Notes under the pieces: model-generated
Seen by the model: only the letters and a program-made list of their open reading frames with translations
The model's database searches: none
Told to the model about the DNA's origin: nothing
Part shown: piece by piece, positions 34,303-45,685 of the stretch
How the letters are laid out: each line of letters opens with the position of its first letter
Numbering within the stretch: the first letter of the stretch is position 1
Assembly (NCBI GenBank): GCA_027922465.2
Contig: BQMF02000343.1
Coordinates: 1 to 64,000, forward strand
From: Turritopsis dohrnii
Lineage: Eukaryota; Cnidaria; Hydrozoa; Anthoathecata; Oceaniidae
DNA: 64,000 nt
Direction: 5' to 3'
Program-made: the position numbers and the translations under genes

Positions 34303-35291
34303 AAGTCTGTGTAAAAATAGTGTGCACACTTTTAATATTTGCTTGCCATTTGCTCAATACTGAACCAATTTTAACAAATTTGGTATCGTTGGATAGACAT
34401 TAAAAAGCACAATATTCTACAGAAATAAAAAACGCCAAAAAAGAAAAAGAAAATGAAGAAAACAGAAGATGAAAAAAACAAACTTTTTATACAAAAGTCA
34501 TATATATTTGATTTTTACATCATTGGAAACCTTATTCTTTGGCGATTTCAAAAATACATATATTTAATGAAAAATTTCCATTAGTTTTTGTTTATTATGA
34601 TACATTTGAGGGTATATTGAAATTTTGGCAGTTTCGTTGATTTTTGAAAGACGGGGGAAATATCTGAAAACACAGTAATTATACTTGTACTTAAGCAAGA
34701 ACATTAACCTGTTAACACGCTTGAAAACACTATTTGAGTGGTTTTTTGTCTATTCTATTTTATCAAATCACACTTCTTTTAAATTATCATAGGTTGTTAC
34801 CCAGAGTAAATAGAATTAAATAAAACTGCCTCTAAGGATTATATTATTCCATCTTTGTATTATTAAATATGTAATTGTTTTGAATAATGTATAGCTAAAT
34901 GCACTATAAAATTATTTATAAAGTAACCCCCGGTTTTTTAAAAATTGCAAATGGTTGAAAAGTCTAAAATGTTCCAAGTAATAGCATCGTTGCTGCAATA
35001 TACCAACAACTAATGGAAATTTTTCGTTAAATATATATATTTTTGAAATCGCCAAAGAATAAGGTTTCCAATGATGTAAAAATCAAATATATATGACTTT
35101 TGTATAAAAAGTTTGTTTTTTTCATCTTCTGTTTTCTTCATTTTCTTTTTCTTTTTTGGCGTTTTTTATTTCTGTAGAATATTGTGCTTTTTAATATCTA
35201 TCCAACGATACCAAATTTGTTAAAATTGGTTCAGTATTGAGCAAATGGCAAGCAAATCTTAAAAGTGTGCACACTATTTTTAAACAGACTT
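34303..35291. mobile_element. 989-bp foldback TIR element inserted in Helentron Rep
   Basis: Inverted repeats of 282 bp (34303-34584 and 35010-35291) flank a 425-bp centre. Arms differ at only a few positions. Termini read AAGTCTGTGTAAAAATAG / AAGTCTGTTTAAAAATAG. TA is present on both sides (34301-34302 and 35292-35293). Removing the element plus one TA restores the minus-strand codons for MVKQL-GLPSF without a base gained or lost, so the ends are exact. No coding frame of note inside. TA duplication suggests Tc1/mariner-type mobilisation; the long arms are foldback-like. Confidence 0.96.
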
Positions 35292-36590
35292 TAGTTGTTT
35301 AACCATGGCTAAAACATCTGAAAGCATATTTTTCCAATATGCTGGAGAGCCTTTAACTGAGTTCATAAAGCTATATGCTTCATCATTTACTACAAAAGAC
35401 TTAACAGTATCTTTAAAACTTTGACTAAACATTCCTGCAGTAACATTGTGACCTGATACTTTGCGCATTGCAACATTCATTTGGTTTCGCAGATTAATTT
35501 GCTGAGACACAAAATTTGCAAAAAATATATAATCTGCATCTGACGCAAATCTTTGGGTATAATTCAATAACCGTTGATTGAAATACTTAGTATGAGATAA
35601 TTTAATTTCTCGAGTAGCAGTGTAACCAAATTTCCCTGATGGAAATAAATCTGGGAAAGCAAGTTCTTCAACAAATTCATCTTTCAAAATATTTACAGGT
35701 GCCTTTCCTTGGCCTGGTGCAATTATGATATTTTCATCATCAGCTACAACATGTGGGCACTTAGATATCAATGTAGTTTCTACGCAATTTAGTCGATGTT
35801 CATCCAAGGGGTCATTATCTTCAAAATCATCAACTTCACATTTGCACTTAATCAATAGAACATCTTTATCATCAACAAAATTGATGGTGAGATAATCCTC
35901 AGACTTATTTTGTATAATATTAAAATCTACATCATCATCTTCATCACCGATATATTTTACTTCAAAAACATCATCTCTGGCTGTAATGACATCCTGTATG
36001 TCAACATCTTTGTATAGATGATTATCAGCCTTTAAATACTGCAAAAGGGAAAGAACCAATTCAGGCCTAACTGATTCTGCAATAACATGAGAATTATAGC
36101 ATAATTTCCTTTTCAATTTCACAAAGATGACACCACTATCATTAATATTCCTAGGCAAAGTATTACAAACAATGTCCGTTTCAATAGGGATATTACAAAC
36201 AGTTCCCTTAATTTTAGGAAATTGCCCCTTTGGCATAATTCGAACCTTTGCAAATAATATTCGTTGGGAAATTACAATGCGTTCAAGTTTATTCAAATCC
36301 TGAAAATGCATTGGCAAATCATACAATTCTAGTTTATTGCTAACACTTTGACAAGGTATTTCTTTTCTGCACAATTTCTTATCACATGTTTGAGTCATCA
36401 AAAGTTACTGCTGGATGACAATTTGGGTTAAAACCATTTCTTGTATATCTCTCCTCATTATAGATTTTAACAGATCTTTTATAAAGGCACCGATTACATG
36501 ACACACATACGTAATATGGGCCTTCAACAATGGAGTCTTTGAATTTTTTGACTCTTGAATATTGATCTAAACCACTCATCCTGTGTTCTT
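35292..36590 (-). pseudogene. Helentron N-terminal region (DUF6570-like and Helitron_like_N)
   Basis: Two overlapping frames. 36382-36579 gives YYVCVSCNRCLYKRSV and RNGFNPNCHPAVTFDD, a Cys-rich module. 35292-36401 continues with CDKKLCRKEIPCQSVS, LNKLERIVISQRILFAKVRIMPKGQFP (typical of the DUF6570 block), an acidic middle, FPDLFPSGKFGY, and the Helitron_like_N segment ending SPAYWKNMLSDVLAMVKQL at the insertion site. The frame change near 36390 can be explained by loss of one TG from a TGTG repeat (reading SNM-CDKK). This part precedes the Rep catalytic core in Helitrons and probably binds DNA. Confidence 0.88.
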
Positions 36591-36815
36591 TCTTAAGTCT
36601 TTTAATTGTCCTTGAATTATTTTGATAGTGTTGCTTTCTTTTTGCTTTTACTTTTTCTGAATTTTTTTCATAATGGCTTTTCTTGTTTTCCTTTATTATC
36701 TTAGAATTTTCCCTATAATATTCTTTTTTTTGTTCTTTGATTATTTTAGAATTTCTTTGATAATGGTCCTGCTTGACCTTTCTTCCCTTTTTTTCATATA
36801 ATATTGATCTCTTAA
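36590..36815 (-). CDS. Helentron basic tandem repeats (no ATG of its own)
   Basis: Continuous minus-strand frame joined to the Cys-rich module. It encodes about four copies of a repeat of roughly 17 residues with pattern HY-x2-NS-x2-IK-x3-K (e.g. KEYYRENSKIIKENKK, SHYEKNSEKVKAKRK, QHYQNNSRTIKRLKK). Such Lys/Arg-rich helical repeats occur near the N-terminus of many Helentron proteins and probably bind nucleic acid. The protease-like ORF upstream should run into it, but a run of seven A near 36842 shifts the frame. Confidence 0.8.
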
Positions 36816-36832
36816 ACTTACTGAAGCATTTA

Positions 36833-37474
36833 TCAAGTGTTTTTTTCTCTGCAACACTTAAGAGGCGTAATTTTCACATAAACAATTTGAAAATAAATTG
36901 AATAACCATAAGTAGAAAAAATGTACTGCTTAGCACACTCAACAGATGAAAATCTCATTAATATAGATGTTCCCTCAGCTTCTGGAAGTCCTTGGCTATT
37001 TCTGCTGTGCGAATCAAATAAATAAATATTTCTATTGACATCTCTTAATATTGCAATACAGTAACCCTCAATAAATAGTATGGCGCCCGATACATCATTA
37101 CTATAAAAAAGATCCTCATTTAAAAATGCAAATGCATCATTAGTGTTTCCATCGGAAATGGCATTAGCATACCCATCAGTTATACAAACAAAATTTGCAT
37201 GTAAAATAACACTACTATATTCAATTTCAATTTCTGAAGGTAACTCGTCAACATACAAGGTTCTAGATATTTGGGTTTTCTCATACAGCCCATTACCCTG
37301 ATTCAAAACAAAATCTAAGTCAACATCCTTCCATATCGATACTTTTCTTACGCAAGTCCAAGTTATAGACATCAGTGACATGCATGAACATTGCTTGCCA
37401 GCAGAGCCTCCAAATTTTGAATCACCTTGGTGGAAATTGCCAAAAATTATTTTGTTAAAGTTTGATTCTGCCAT
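36833..37474 (-). CDS. Helentron N-terminal cysteine-protease-like domain
   Basis: ATG at 37474; 213 codons. Cysteine-protease features: a leading Gln (FHQGDSKFG), a candidate catalytic Cys in GKQCSCMSLMSI (C29 or C31), and a candidate His in YLFDSHSRN (D154, H156). The arrangement resembles OTU or tegument-type (C76-like) deubiquitinase folds that are found at the start of some animal Helentron and related transposon proteins. The role in transposition is unknown; processing of the polyprotein or removal of ubiquitin are guesses. It ends with ...LKCCREKNT and a stop created by an A-run frameshift; the next frame reads on into EKKTLDKCFSKF and the basic repeats. Confidence 0.7.
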   Translation of the reverse strand: MAESNFNKIIFGNFHQGDSKFGGSAGKQCSCMSLMSITWTCVRKVSIWKDVDLDFVLNQGNGLYEKTQISRTLYVDELPSEIEIEYSSVILHANFVCITDGYANAISDGNTNDAFAFLNEDLFYSNDVSGAILFIEGYCIAILRDVNRNIYLFDSHSRNSQGLPEAEGTSILMRFSSVECAKQYIFSTYGYSIYFQIVYVKITPLKCCREKNT

Positions 37475-38455
37475 TTCGTTTGTCGGCTAAGTCACTTTAT
37501 TCTTTCAATCTTGTGTGTGGAAAGTTTGTTGCTTTAAACAAACGTTATAGATCGCCCACTATAATGTGGACAGTTTAAATCAACTGCGCTATTTGCTGCA
37601 GGAATATGTTGTAATCACGCACTTTGCGTGGAAAGTTTTTTATCAACTGCTCTATGCAGGTAGTAGTAAATCAATTTGCCTGGTACTTTCGGTGGTCTAA
37701 CACAGAAATGCTCAACTAGTGGCAAGTGTCATACGACTACACCAGTACACAAAATGGCAATCAATGTGTCAGGGGTTGTTGGCAGAGCACTGTTCATGCA
37801 CACCAATCTAACAAGTGGCAAGTGTCTTAAACAACACACCAGAACACAAATATAAAATAATAATATTAAAGGAATAATAAAAATATTGGGAAGACTAACA
37901 ATAAAGTGTAAAGTCCTCCGATTGATTTGGATTTCTGACAGCAACCCACTCTCACTGTTGCACGCTAAACTTCAACAGGAGAGAGAGACGGTGAGGGCCT
38001 CGATATCCACATTGCACGCTTTCACTAGCCTGTATAATCCAAACCTCCAATGCGCGGCTATAAAAGTGAACGAGGAGGAGAGAAGGAAACGCCGGTTTTA
38101 ACATATATTTCGCCCTATGGGGAAATATATAAAAACCTATATCCTTTTCAAAGATAGTTTTAGCAGAGTTGCAAAAGCAATATTTTGTTGAATTGGATTG
38201 TTTTTGCTTTATTTTATTATACAAACAATAAAAAACCAGGAAAGTTTCTACAAGAATAATTTTACATTTTTTATGACAAAATTATCTTACACATCATTGA
38301 TGCAATTGTTGATGTTTTGATGCAGTTGTTTGAAAGGGGGGAATATTAGTCGCATTCCTGTCTTCTATTTCTAATCCATGGTAATTTTATCCATGATAAT
38401 TATTCTGCGAAGTGATACATATTTCTCCTATGGTCATCATCACAACAGCTGATAA
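37475..38455. promoter_or_regulatory. Helentron 5' region with repeated CTATAAAAG block
   Basis: Non-coding. Contains two copies of a GTGGCAAGTGTC...ACACCAG(T/A)ACACAAA motif (37719 and 37814). A block GCGGCTATAAAAGTGAACG...CGGTTTTAACATATATTTCGCCC (38055-38120) recurs in the same orientation at 40104-40180. TATAAAAG looks like a TATA box, but it points to the plus strand, away from the Helentron genes. The last part (ATATTTCGCCCTATGGGGAAATAT) is a hairpin. Confidence 0.55.
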
Positions 38456-38497
38456 ACTTTGGGGAAATAGTCGCAATCTTGCAAATCTTGTTCTTAT

Positions 38498-40020
38498 TGT
38501 AGTTATATTTATAATGATTATTAGTTCCAGTTGAATAAATATACTGTTGTTATTATATTAGGTGACATCTTTTCTAATCATTTTAAATTAAGAAGAGTAT
38601 AAGAGTCAACGGTCAAACATACAACCCAACTCAGAATTTACAAAATTTTTTCTTCACTTCAGCATTCTTAAAATAGCGTTAGGGTTAGTATGGTTAAAGT
38701 TAGACGACTGCATCTTGATAAGCGGCGTTTATTAGAAAACAGGCTAAACAAGAAATAGTTTGAATAGTTTAATACTTTTATTTGCTATCTATCAACAAAT
38801 TCCACGTTTGCCTGAGTTTTAATGGAAGTGTAATTCACAATAACGCAGGAGAACATTCATTCAAACCAAATTTCGTATCTTTAAAAAATATTATAATACG
38901 ACAGGCCCGGCGGAAGCATTTTGAAAGTGGTGCGGCCTAATGTTCAATATATTAGGCAGTGGAATAATGTCGCCCACCGGTTGTGCGACGAAGAAAATTT
39001 TAAGTTTTTAAGTCTCTAAAATCACCATTTTAAAAGAAAGAACTGTGGACCGATTTCACATGATACCATGTCGGGGAATAGTGACTAAATGTTTAGTAAA
39101 TGATTAAATATTTGAAAAAGGTTTTCATTGACTAATCCTTTGAAAAAATGAAACTTAAAAGACTTTCTTTAATAAGTATTTCGAGAAGAGCTTACGAAAT
39201 TTATCTCTCTCTGATAAAGGGTAGAAGGGTGGGGTGTGATATAAGCATTAAGTGATTTTATTCTTGTGTCTTCAGTTCTAAGGTAATTAAAAATATTTGG
39301 TGGCATTTTACGAATAAAAATTTTCTTTCATATTTCATAAGAAAATGAAAATAACGTTTTTCTACTAAGGTAAGTTATTTTACAATATTTGTGTACCAAA
39401 TCCAACTAAAAATAAGATACTTGAGTTGATATGCTTTTCATGAGAGTCTGAGAACTTTTCGTGTCAATGCTTTCAAACTTTCAGAATATTGTTACACGGT
39501 GCTCTGATCCACCTACAAATTCATTAGCGACATTTATCAGGCTCAAACCATCTAGTGTACAAAGTAATTAAATTGAGAAATACTCGCACCCTCTTCTTCG
39601 CCCTTAAATAAATTGCAAATAAAAACCTATTTCTTTACTATACAGAGTGAACAGTTTGACGTACAATCGAAACTTTTTTTAAAAAAAAAAATGCACTTTT
39701 TGAAGAAAAAAACTGTTATCTTGACAGGAAAAAAGTGTTGCGGCGATGACCGCAGCAGCCGCAGCGGCTCTGCCGGCCCTGTACGAGCTTGGACTGTTCT
39801 ATTTTTGTGAATATCCCACTAAAATATCCGATTATTACGACGATTATAAATGATCTTCCATGATATGAAAAACCTTTTGCAAAACATAAGATATTCCTTC
39901 TGCATAAACACGTGCTTTTATTGTTCGCGCTTTTGAGAATTGTCTCTACGGGGGAAGATCATATTTTCTCCATCGTAGATATTATTAAGGTGAACTCGCC
40001 AAACAAGAAACATGGACAAG
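38498..40020. other. Non-coding stretch beyond the Helentron 5' end
   Basis: No convincing gene. It includes an A/T homopolymer region (about 39670-39715) and a short GC-rich patch (39740-39790, unusual for this window). Small frames here lack recognisable domains. Confidence 0.45.
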
Positions 40021-40057
40021 TGAGAGTACGGAATCCTACACCATTTAGCATCTACCT

Positions 40058-40770
40058 ACTAACTTCACTGCAGACTAGCCTCTATTCTTATCTACTTTTC
40101 AATACTGAACCGCGGCTATAAAAGTGAACGGAGGAGAAAAATGAGAAGGAAACTGCCGGTTTTAACATATATTTCGCCCTACAAGGAAATATATAACAAG
40201 TACAATTCAATAGCAAGGCCAAACCGTAGTATGGAAAACTATCAGAGTCCATATTATCGGAAAATCATTACGCCAAACAGCAACATCCACGGAACGGATA
40301 AGGCCGACACTAATCCAACAGTTTCCGATCAGTTTAATTCAATACAAGTACTTTCACTAGTCTGCTTTATTTCACATCACATGTTGATCCAGATTTTTCC
40401 CTTTTTATGTGGAAGAACACTCAACAAGTGATTTTACTGCCTTAATTTCGAAGTATCATAGCCCATCCTGTTCTTTCCATCACGTATGCTACACATGTTT
40501 CATTTTCCCCTTTTTCTCACTAATTTTCACTTTCTGTTGATTTTCTTACAACTCTGGGTCATATTTTAACCTGTGTATATATCTACAGATATTTAAAAAA
40601 TAAAAAAAACATAGAAAACACAGATATTATAAATCACAATATTTCGACCAACTATGTGTCTTTATCAAGTGTACATTGCTTCTACTGACAAGGAAATTTA
40701 TATGGTTCAACAAAAAATTCTAAAAAAATGACAATTAACAAGGGGGTTAAAAAACTATAGAAATAAATAG
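40058..40770. other. Repeat-derived non-coding stretch
   Basis: Holds the second copy of the CTATAAAAG/CGGTTTTAACATATATTTCGCCC block (40104-40180) and, at about 40600-40690, sequence whose minus strand reads as a TTGATAAAGACACATAGTTGGTCGAAATATTG-type motif. That kind of motif is common near the ends of Penelope-like elements, so a decayed terminus is possible. Confidence 0.45.
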
Positions 40771-41980
40771 AACAAGATGCCCTACCGGGCAGAAGGATTT
40801 CTGCAAGCTTTGCTGCTGAAAATGCCACAAAAATGCAACACTAGCACACTAGTCCTGCAAAACTAAGACAGTCACATCATTCAGCTCGAGAAGCATCAGC
40901 ATTAAATAAACGAAAATATTGATGCGACTGACAATGTTCGTCAAGAAAGTCAGCCTACCATAACATAAAAAAGGGGCTTTTCTTTATGCTATCGCGGAGA
41001 TCATTTATGAAGATCTGTTTTTTTGTACGAATAAGCTGAATGATTGTTACTGGATATTTGCCACCCACGTACTCCAAAAAAGTGCATCGACACAATACAA
41101 AACTTTAATTTAACCACATTAAATATAACGAATCCTATAAAAAGATTGTGTATACTGGCGGTGACCAACATATCGTTTGGGCAGCACAAACTAATATATA
41201 AAGTTTCTATATTGATCTCCTCAGAATGAAAAATATAAATATCACAATAGTAATTACTTAGAAATTAAAGCTCATATCTAATCTAAAAGTTAAAAAAAAT
41301 ACAACATACGTAGGGAGAAAAGAGATAAGCTGATATAGCCAGAATACATCCAAAAATTGCTACTAAATATAGTATAAATAGCTGTATAAAGTGCATTACG
41401 TTGGTGATGTTGGGGAGGAGCTGAAAGGAAGCTAAGCTGAGCTTTAAAAATCCAAAAGCTTCTAAAAATTGACTTCAAACATGCATACACATACAAAATA
41501 CACGAAGGTCTTTCATATTTAAAAAGGCTTGGAGCAAAAATAAAACAAGAAATACCTTTTCTTCCACACACCAACCATATATTGGCACTGTTTTCATATT
41601 TTAAACTTCAAGAAAACTTCTTTCAAAAAACAGAATAACCACACTGTAATTTAATTTTGTGAACATGATAAGTTCCCAACAGTAATGCAATTCTTTATAT
41701 GAAATTATAAGCTGTATTAACTTCTTTTAAAGCCATATTTCCATCAAAGAAACTTTTAGCAAACTACACACGTTCTTTCGCTGCCATTTTTAAAACGTTT
41801 TGTGGACGATCACATGGCATGGCGAAAATCAGCCAATAAACTATCGCTATTTAAGTGGAGGTGGCTAAATTAGCACCCTTTCGTAGAAATCGGGCATTAT
41901 GCACCAATCACGATTGAGACGGCTTTTTTATGAACCAATGAAATTTAAGAAACAAAAATGCGTAGGTTTGGACAGTAAGA
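40771..41980 (-). repeat. 1.2-kb repeat, inverted single copy (type B)
   Basis: Reverse-complement copy of the unit tandemly repeated at 52114-56954, closest to the second and fourth tandem copies (shares ACGCATTTTTGTTTC and TCTCAATCGTGATTGGTGC). On its outer side (41985-42045) it carries one copy of the CGGACGATCGTAAAGTATTTC minisatellite that is expanded next to the tandem block. No stable coding frame; a minus-strand frame here is shared only with type B copies. Confidence 0.93.
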
Positions 41981-42044
41981 TGAAAAAAAAAACAGAAAAA
42001 CACGGACGATCGTAAAGTATTTCTTGCTTACGCAGAAATCCAAT

Positions 42045-42266
42045 AAAATTAGTGGGTAAAGAAATTGTGTGAAATATACAACAAATGAAACGTGCGTAAA
42101 GAAGTCAACAAGGTGTATTAAAAAGATATCTACATAAAGGAATTCGCTAAAAACAATAGAATATAACTATAGAGTCATTTATTTACAAATTAAAAGATGA
42201 TAACAGTATTAAGCAACCGAAAAATAACAAAACAAAAAAGTACGTAAGTGAGGTCGGTGAAAATAC

Positions 42267-42299
<33 letters not shown>

Positions 42300-42578
42300 A
42301 CTTACAGCCTCTTCTCTCTAAAGGCCATAAGAGAAAACAAAAACACAGAAAGCTATATAAAATATACACTAGAGAATATACTAGGTTACAGTTGTCAAAA
42401 TGATCAAAAGTAAATAGGGGGTAACTATATACAAGTAGGCCTATCAGGTTAAATCAATAACCCGCAGAGAATACTCAATCTAGTGTAACCAAAAGGCAAA
42501 ATAATATATAGGAAAATTATAAAAACTTAAATATAAAATCAAACAAACTAAAAACAAATGTACCATTAAGGAAAGCAC
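42045..42578. other. Non-coding stretch with a long A run
   Basis: AT-rich; about 28 consecutive A at 42270-42298. It probably contains the 3' non-coding part of the Penelope-like element next to it. No gene seen. Confidence 0.5.
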
Positions 42579-44280
42579 CTATCCAAAATCTAATGGAACA
42601 TCCCGCTCATTCAGGTCATCAGGGAGAAACGTATTTAAAGTTTCCTGCCAAAAATCCTCCCTACGTCTAACTGAGGGTAGGTTACTTTTCGTCGATAAGT
42701 CTAAAATCCCAGTCCTCGCGTCCATGATGGTCCTCCTGAGCGAAATGTGCATGGAAACCAGCTTGTGGAACGACGTCACCCAATACGTGTTTCTTGAAGC
42801 AGGATTTGTAATTATCAAATCTTTTTCGAAAAGGAGGACCCGTGCTTCCTACGTATTGGATGCCGCACGTTTTACAGGTAACTAGATAAACCACAAATTG
42901 AGAGTTGCAATTTAGATCAACGGGTTTAATTTGATCATGGACGTATAAAAAGAGAAGGACTTACAACTTTTATAAATCTATTCAAACAAGCTCGCCTCGC
43001 TTTATTGAAATTTTGACAAAAGCAGTTTTGAAACTCCCTCAAGTGCTGTTAAAAATACATGTTTCCATTGGCTTCCACACTAGCAGCCTTTTGTTATAAA
43101 CACGAAAACTGCTGAAAAACACCAAAACTAAAAGTATGATTCCTTAGGAGTTCCTAAAGCTTCAGACTTGAAACTTTCAGAAAAGATAGATAAACTATCT
43201 CTCTGTTTTGTGTAGCTTAGGCATTTTTGAGGCGCAAATATTAACTTCATAACATGCAGAGACGCTGTGCCATGATTTTCTTCTATTTTCACTTGTAACA
43301 TCTTCTAGCAAATTCACAGACATTTTAAAAACGATTAAATATCGTCGTCTGTGGCTTTGAACAATGAATAAAAGTGTTTTGAAAGCTAATGAGTCTTCAT
43401 TCCTCTGATATTTCAGTTTTCCGCGTTGGATTGGCACGTAAATAATCGTTCGTCTCAACAAAAATCCAGTGAAATGCGAGACGCGCTTTGGTATGAAAGG
43501 GATGCCGACACAATGGATTTTAACAATAGAATTGAATAGCTATTGAAATGAGTTGTGAGTCCTTCTCTTTTTATACGTCCATGATTTGATATTCCTTTCC
43601 ATCCCTCCTAGAAAAACTGCTAGTTTCCGTAATAAAACGACACAGCTCGCAACGTTTTCCTCCACATCCCCTACACCCCGGTTGCCCAATTTTTGGCAAC
43701 TTAGCACGAACTAAAATGTCTTTCAAACTTCTTCCCCGCTTAAAACCTACTATTGGAATGCTTTGGAAAACCTTGCGATGTTCATTGTTAGGTGTTAATA
43801 AAATATGTATATCGGATAGGATTTTTTTCAATTCTCCGAAGACAGGGTGGTACGTTATATTCAAAACTACTCCAGGAGATTTCTTTTTCTGGTTCTCACG
43901 AAACAAAAGCTCGGTTCGTTTGAATTTTCGAGCTTTCAAAATTTGTTCACGTACCATCTTGTCCTTGTAACCTCTCTTGCTAAGCCACTCCTCAAGTTGA
44001 TTACACCTATGATCAAAAAATTCCGGCTCCGAACAAATTCGGTTTAATCTAAGAGCTTGGCTATATGGAATTGAGCGTTTACAATGGTACACATGACAAG
44101 ATGACGCATCCAAATATTGATGGGTGTCAGTTGGCTTAACAAAGAGGTCAGTGACAAGTTTTTTCCCCCGACGAATCACCCTGACATCGAGAAAATCAAT
44201 ACTGTCTGGTGAATAATTAGCGGTAAATTTAATTGTGGGGTGGCAACTGTTAAGGTACTCAAGGAACTGTTTCAATTATT
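42579..44280 (-). mobile_element. Penelope-like element fragment with GIY-YIG nuclease, interrupted
   Basis: Minus strand. The upstream segment (43584-44275) encodes the end of a Penelope-type RT and linker: FLEYLNSCHPTIKFTANYS, FLDVRVIRRGKKLVTDLFVKPTD, and a Cys-rich CRGCGGKRCELCRF knuckle. After a 648-bp insertion (42936-43583), the frame resumes as KPVDLNCNSQFVVYLVTC and a GIY-YIG nuclease (VYLVTCKTCGIQYVGSTG, with the R in FRKRFDNYK). A frameshift near 42690 moves the tail to another frame, ending FLPDDLNERDVPLDFG. The RT catalytic core is missing: the element is 5'-truncated at about 44280. GIY-YIG carrying Penelope elements nick DNA to prime their own reverse transcription. Removing the insert and one 7-bp duplicate restores the frame exactly. 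Confidence 0.9.
42936..43583. mobile_element. 648-bp TIR element with 7-bp target duplication, copy A
   Basis: Ends are inverted repeats beginning CATGGACGTATAAAAAGAG and continuing AAGGACT. Flanked by ATTTGAT on both sides (42929-42935, 43584-43590). It is inserted in the Penelope-like ORF, which rejoins across it. Nearly identical to copy B at 49400-50047 in the opposite orientation and of equal length. The internal frame (43195-43461, -) has no known domain. A CATG-starting terminal repeat and 7- to 8-bp duplication recall the P-element superfamily, but no transposase is present to prove this. Confidence 0.95.
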
Positions 44281-44448
44281 CTACAATTATTTATTAACAT
44301 TAACATTTACTTTTATTTAACATTTTTAATTTCAACAGGACCCATATTGATAACAGAATTCTACTTGTATATATACTTGTATATAATCTGAAATGGTCAT
44401 CCTTTATAAATAGTTGATAAATACAAAATACAAATATACGTGTTAAGA
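44281..44448. other. Short AT-rich spacer
   Basis: Lies between the truncated Penelope-like element and the 3' end of Helentron copy 2. Nothing recognisable apart from a CTTGTATATA repeat near 44370. Confidence 0.4.
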
Positions 44449-44873
44449 ATGAACAAGATTCGCATTAAATGCGACTATATATTTCCCCAAAGTTACGAAA
44501 ATTTCGAATCAGTTGAGCACATTATTTACGCATAAAATATGTATCACTTCGCCGAACGAATGAGACATGAGCTTGAAGAAAGGAGATGTGTATTGATGAT
44601 CAACTACCACTATTATGACTCGCGAATTATTTTGTTTCTTATTTCTTGAAATGCGTGACATGTTATTATCGTAATGTGATAATCGAATAACCAAATATAT
44701 AAAAAACAGTTCTTACCTTCATTTGTGATATCCAAAAGTTATAACAAATGGACATAATGTATGTCACATACACAAATTCATTTTGACAATGTATGATCAT
44801 TTCATGTACATCATCGCCAATTCGTAATCAACATTGATGAACCATAATAACAACTGGAAGCAACTTGTTGTTG

Positions 44874-45631
44874 CTACGGATGTTTTTCGTTTCGACAAAC
44901 TAAACTTTGTTTCAGTTCTTTCAATAGCCACGTAATTGTTTCCTTGTACAAAGGTATTTTTTCTTTTATTCCTGCAGCTCTGTCATCAAATAGTACAAAT
45001 GTAGCGTCACATTTTCCATAGACAAAAGACAAATGTTTAACAGTAGCAATTTGACCATTGATAAGTCTGTCATCAATATCAACATTAGCACTCAGCATTA
45101 CTCGAGCTCCAATTTTTAAGGAAAGGTTGTACACTAAACCCCCTGTCTCATTGGCATTTATTTCCCTGATTTTTTCAATAGCAGCTTAATTATCCATTGC
45201 AAGTATATTTATTGCTGGGTTGTTTAATGAAGCAAGCATTTTCTGATTATGAATATTGAGTATATATGATATATGAGTTTTCTGCAAATATGTGTAAAGC
45301 ATCCCAAGGATAGTCTGCATTGTCTACCGAAATAAATCTAGATTTGATAGGCATTTCATCTGCAACACTCAATGAACCAACTAGAATATTATTCAGCAAA
45401 TCTATAAATTGGTTATCACCTTTCTGTCTCATTACTTCATCAAGTTCAGCAAGTTTAAAATTATGCCATGATTTCAAAAGATTAATTATAAACCCATCTG
45501 TGGAGACTACTGGTTTAGCTAGTACAGGCGGTAACTGATAAAGATCACCACTAACAGTTATTGTTTTATTCGCAAATGGTATACGGTCAGACATACCATA
45601 TATTTCACAGAGTCGCTGATGAACCTGTAAC

Positions 45632-45633
<2 letters not shown>
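44874..45633 (-). pseudogene. Helentron copy 2 helicase fragment, middle and motif V region
   Basis: Minus-strand pieces: LQVHQRLCEIYGMSDRIPF..., TITVSGDLYQLPPVLAKPV, ELDEVMRQKGDNQF (45247-45633), then NPAINILAMDN followed by a stop, and AAIEKIREINANETGG running into YNLSLKIGARVMLSANVD (44874-45134). It retains the 16-bp segment that copy 1 lost (MLASLNNPAIN), which shows copy 1's frameshift to be a deletion. The open frame in the track that joins this to TYLLTYLL residues is a chimera with the retrotransposon tail. Confidence 0.88.

Positions 45634-45685
<52 letters not shown>

Larger units (their letters stand above)
27905..38497 (-). mobile_element. Helentron (Helitron-type rolling-circle transposon), copy 1
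   Basis: The coding order, 5' to 3' on the minus strand, is cysteine-protease-like domain, basic tandem repeats, Cys-rich/DUF6570-type N-terminus, HUH Rep nuclease, PIF1-type helicase and AP-type endonuclease. An endonuclease fused after the helicase is diagnostic of the Helentron branch. Ends: at the 3' side (27905-27945) AACAAGATTCGCATTAATGCGACTAT contains a CGCATTAATGCG hairpin and repeats in inverse, imperfect form at 38456-38497 (5' side). The same 3' terminal sequence occurs in copy 2 at 44453. At least four frameshifts plus an internal insertion make this copy non-autonomous. Exact ends are inferred from the two-copy comparison. Confidence 0.85.

Noticed and set aside
34301..34357. N-terminal residues SKWQANIKSVHTIFTQTL as part of the Rep protein
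   Set aside because: They are encoded by the terminal repeat of the inserted 989-bp element; the native Rep frame continues from the other side of the insertion.
41290..41574. Minus-strand frame MVCGRKGISCFIF..., repeated at 53716 and 56146
   Set aside because: It is open only in type B copies of the 1.2-kb repeat and is disrupted in type A. No domain; treated as repeat sequence.
43195..43461. 88-codon frame inside the 648-bp element
   Set aside because: No recognisable transposase or THAP motif, no ATG-independent support, and the element is too short to be autonomous.
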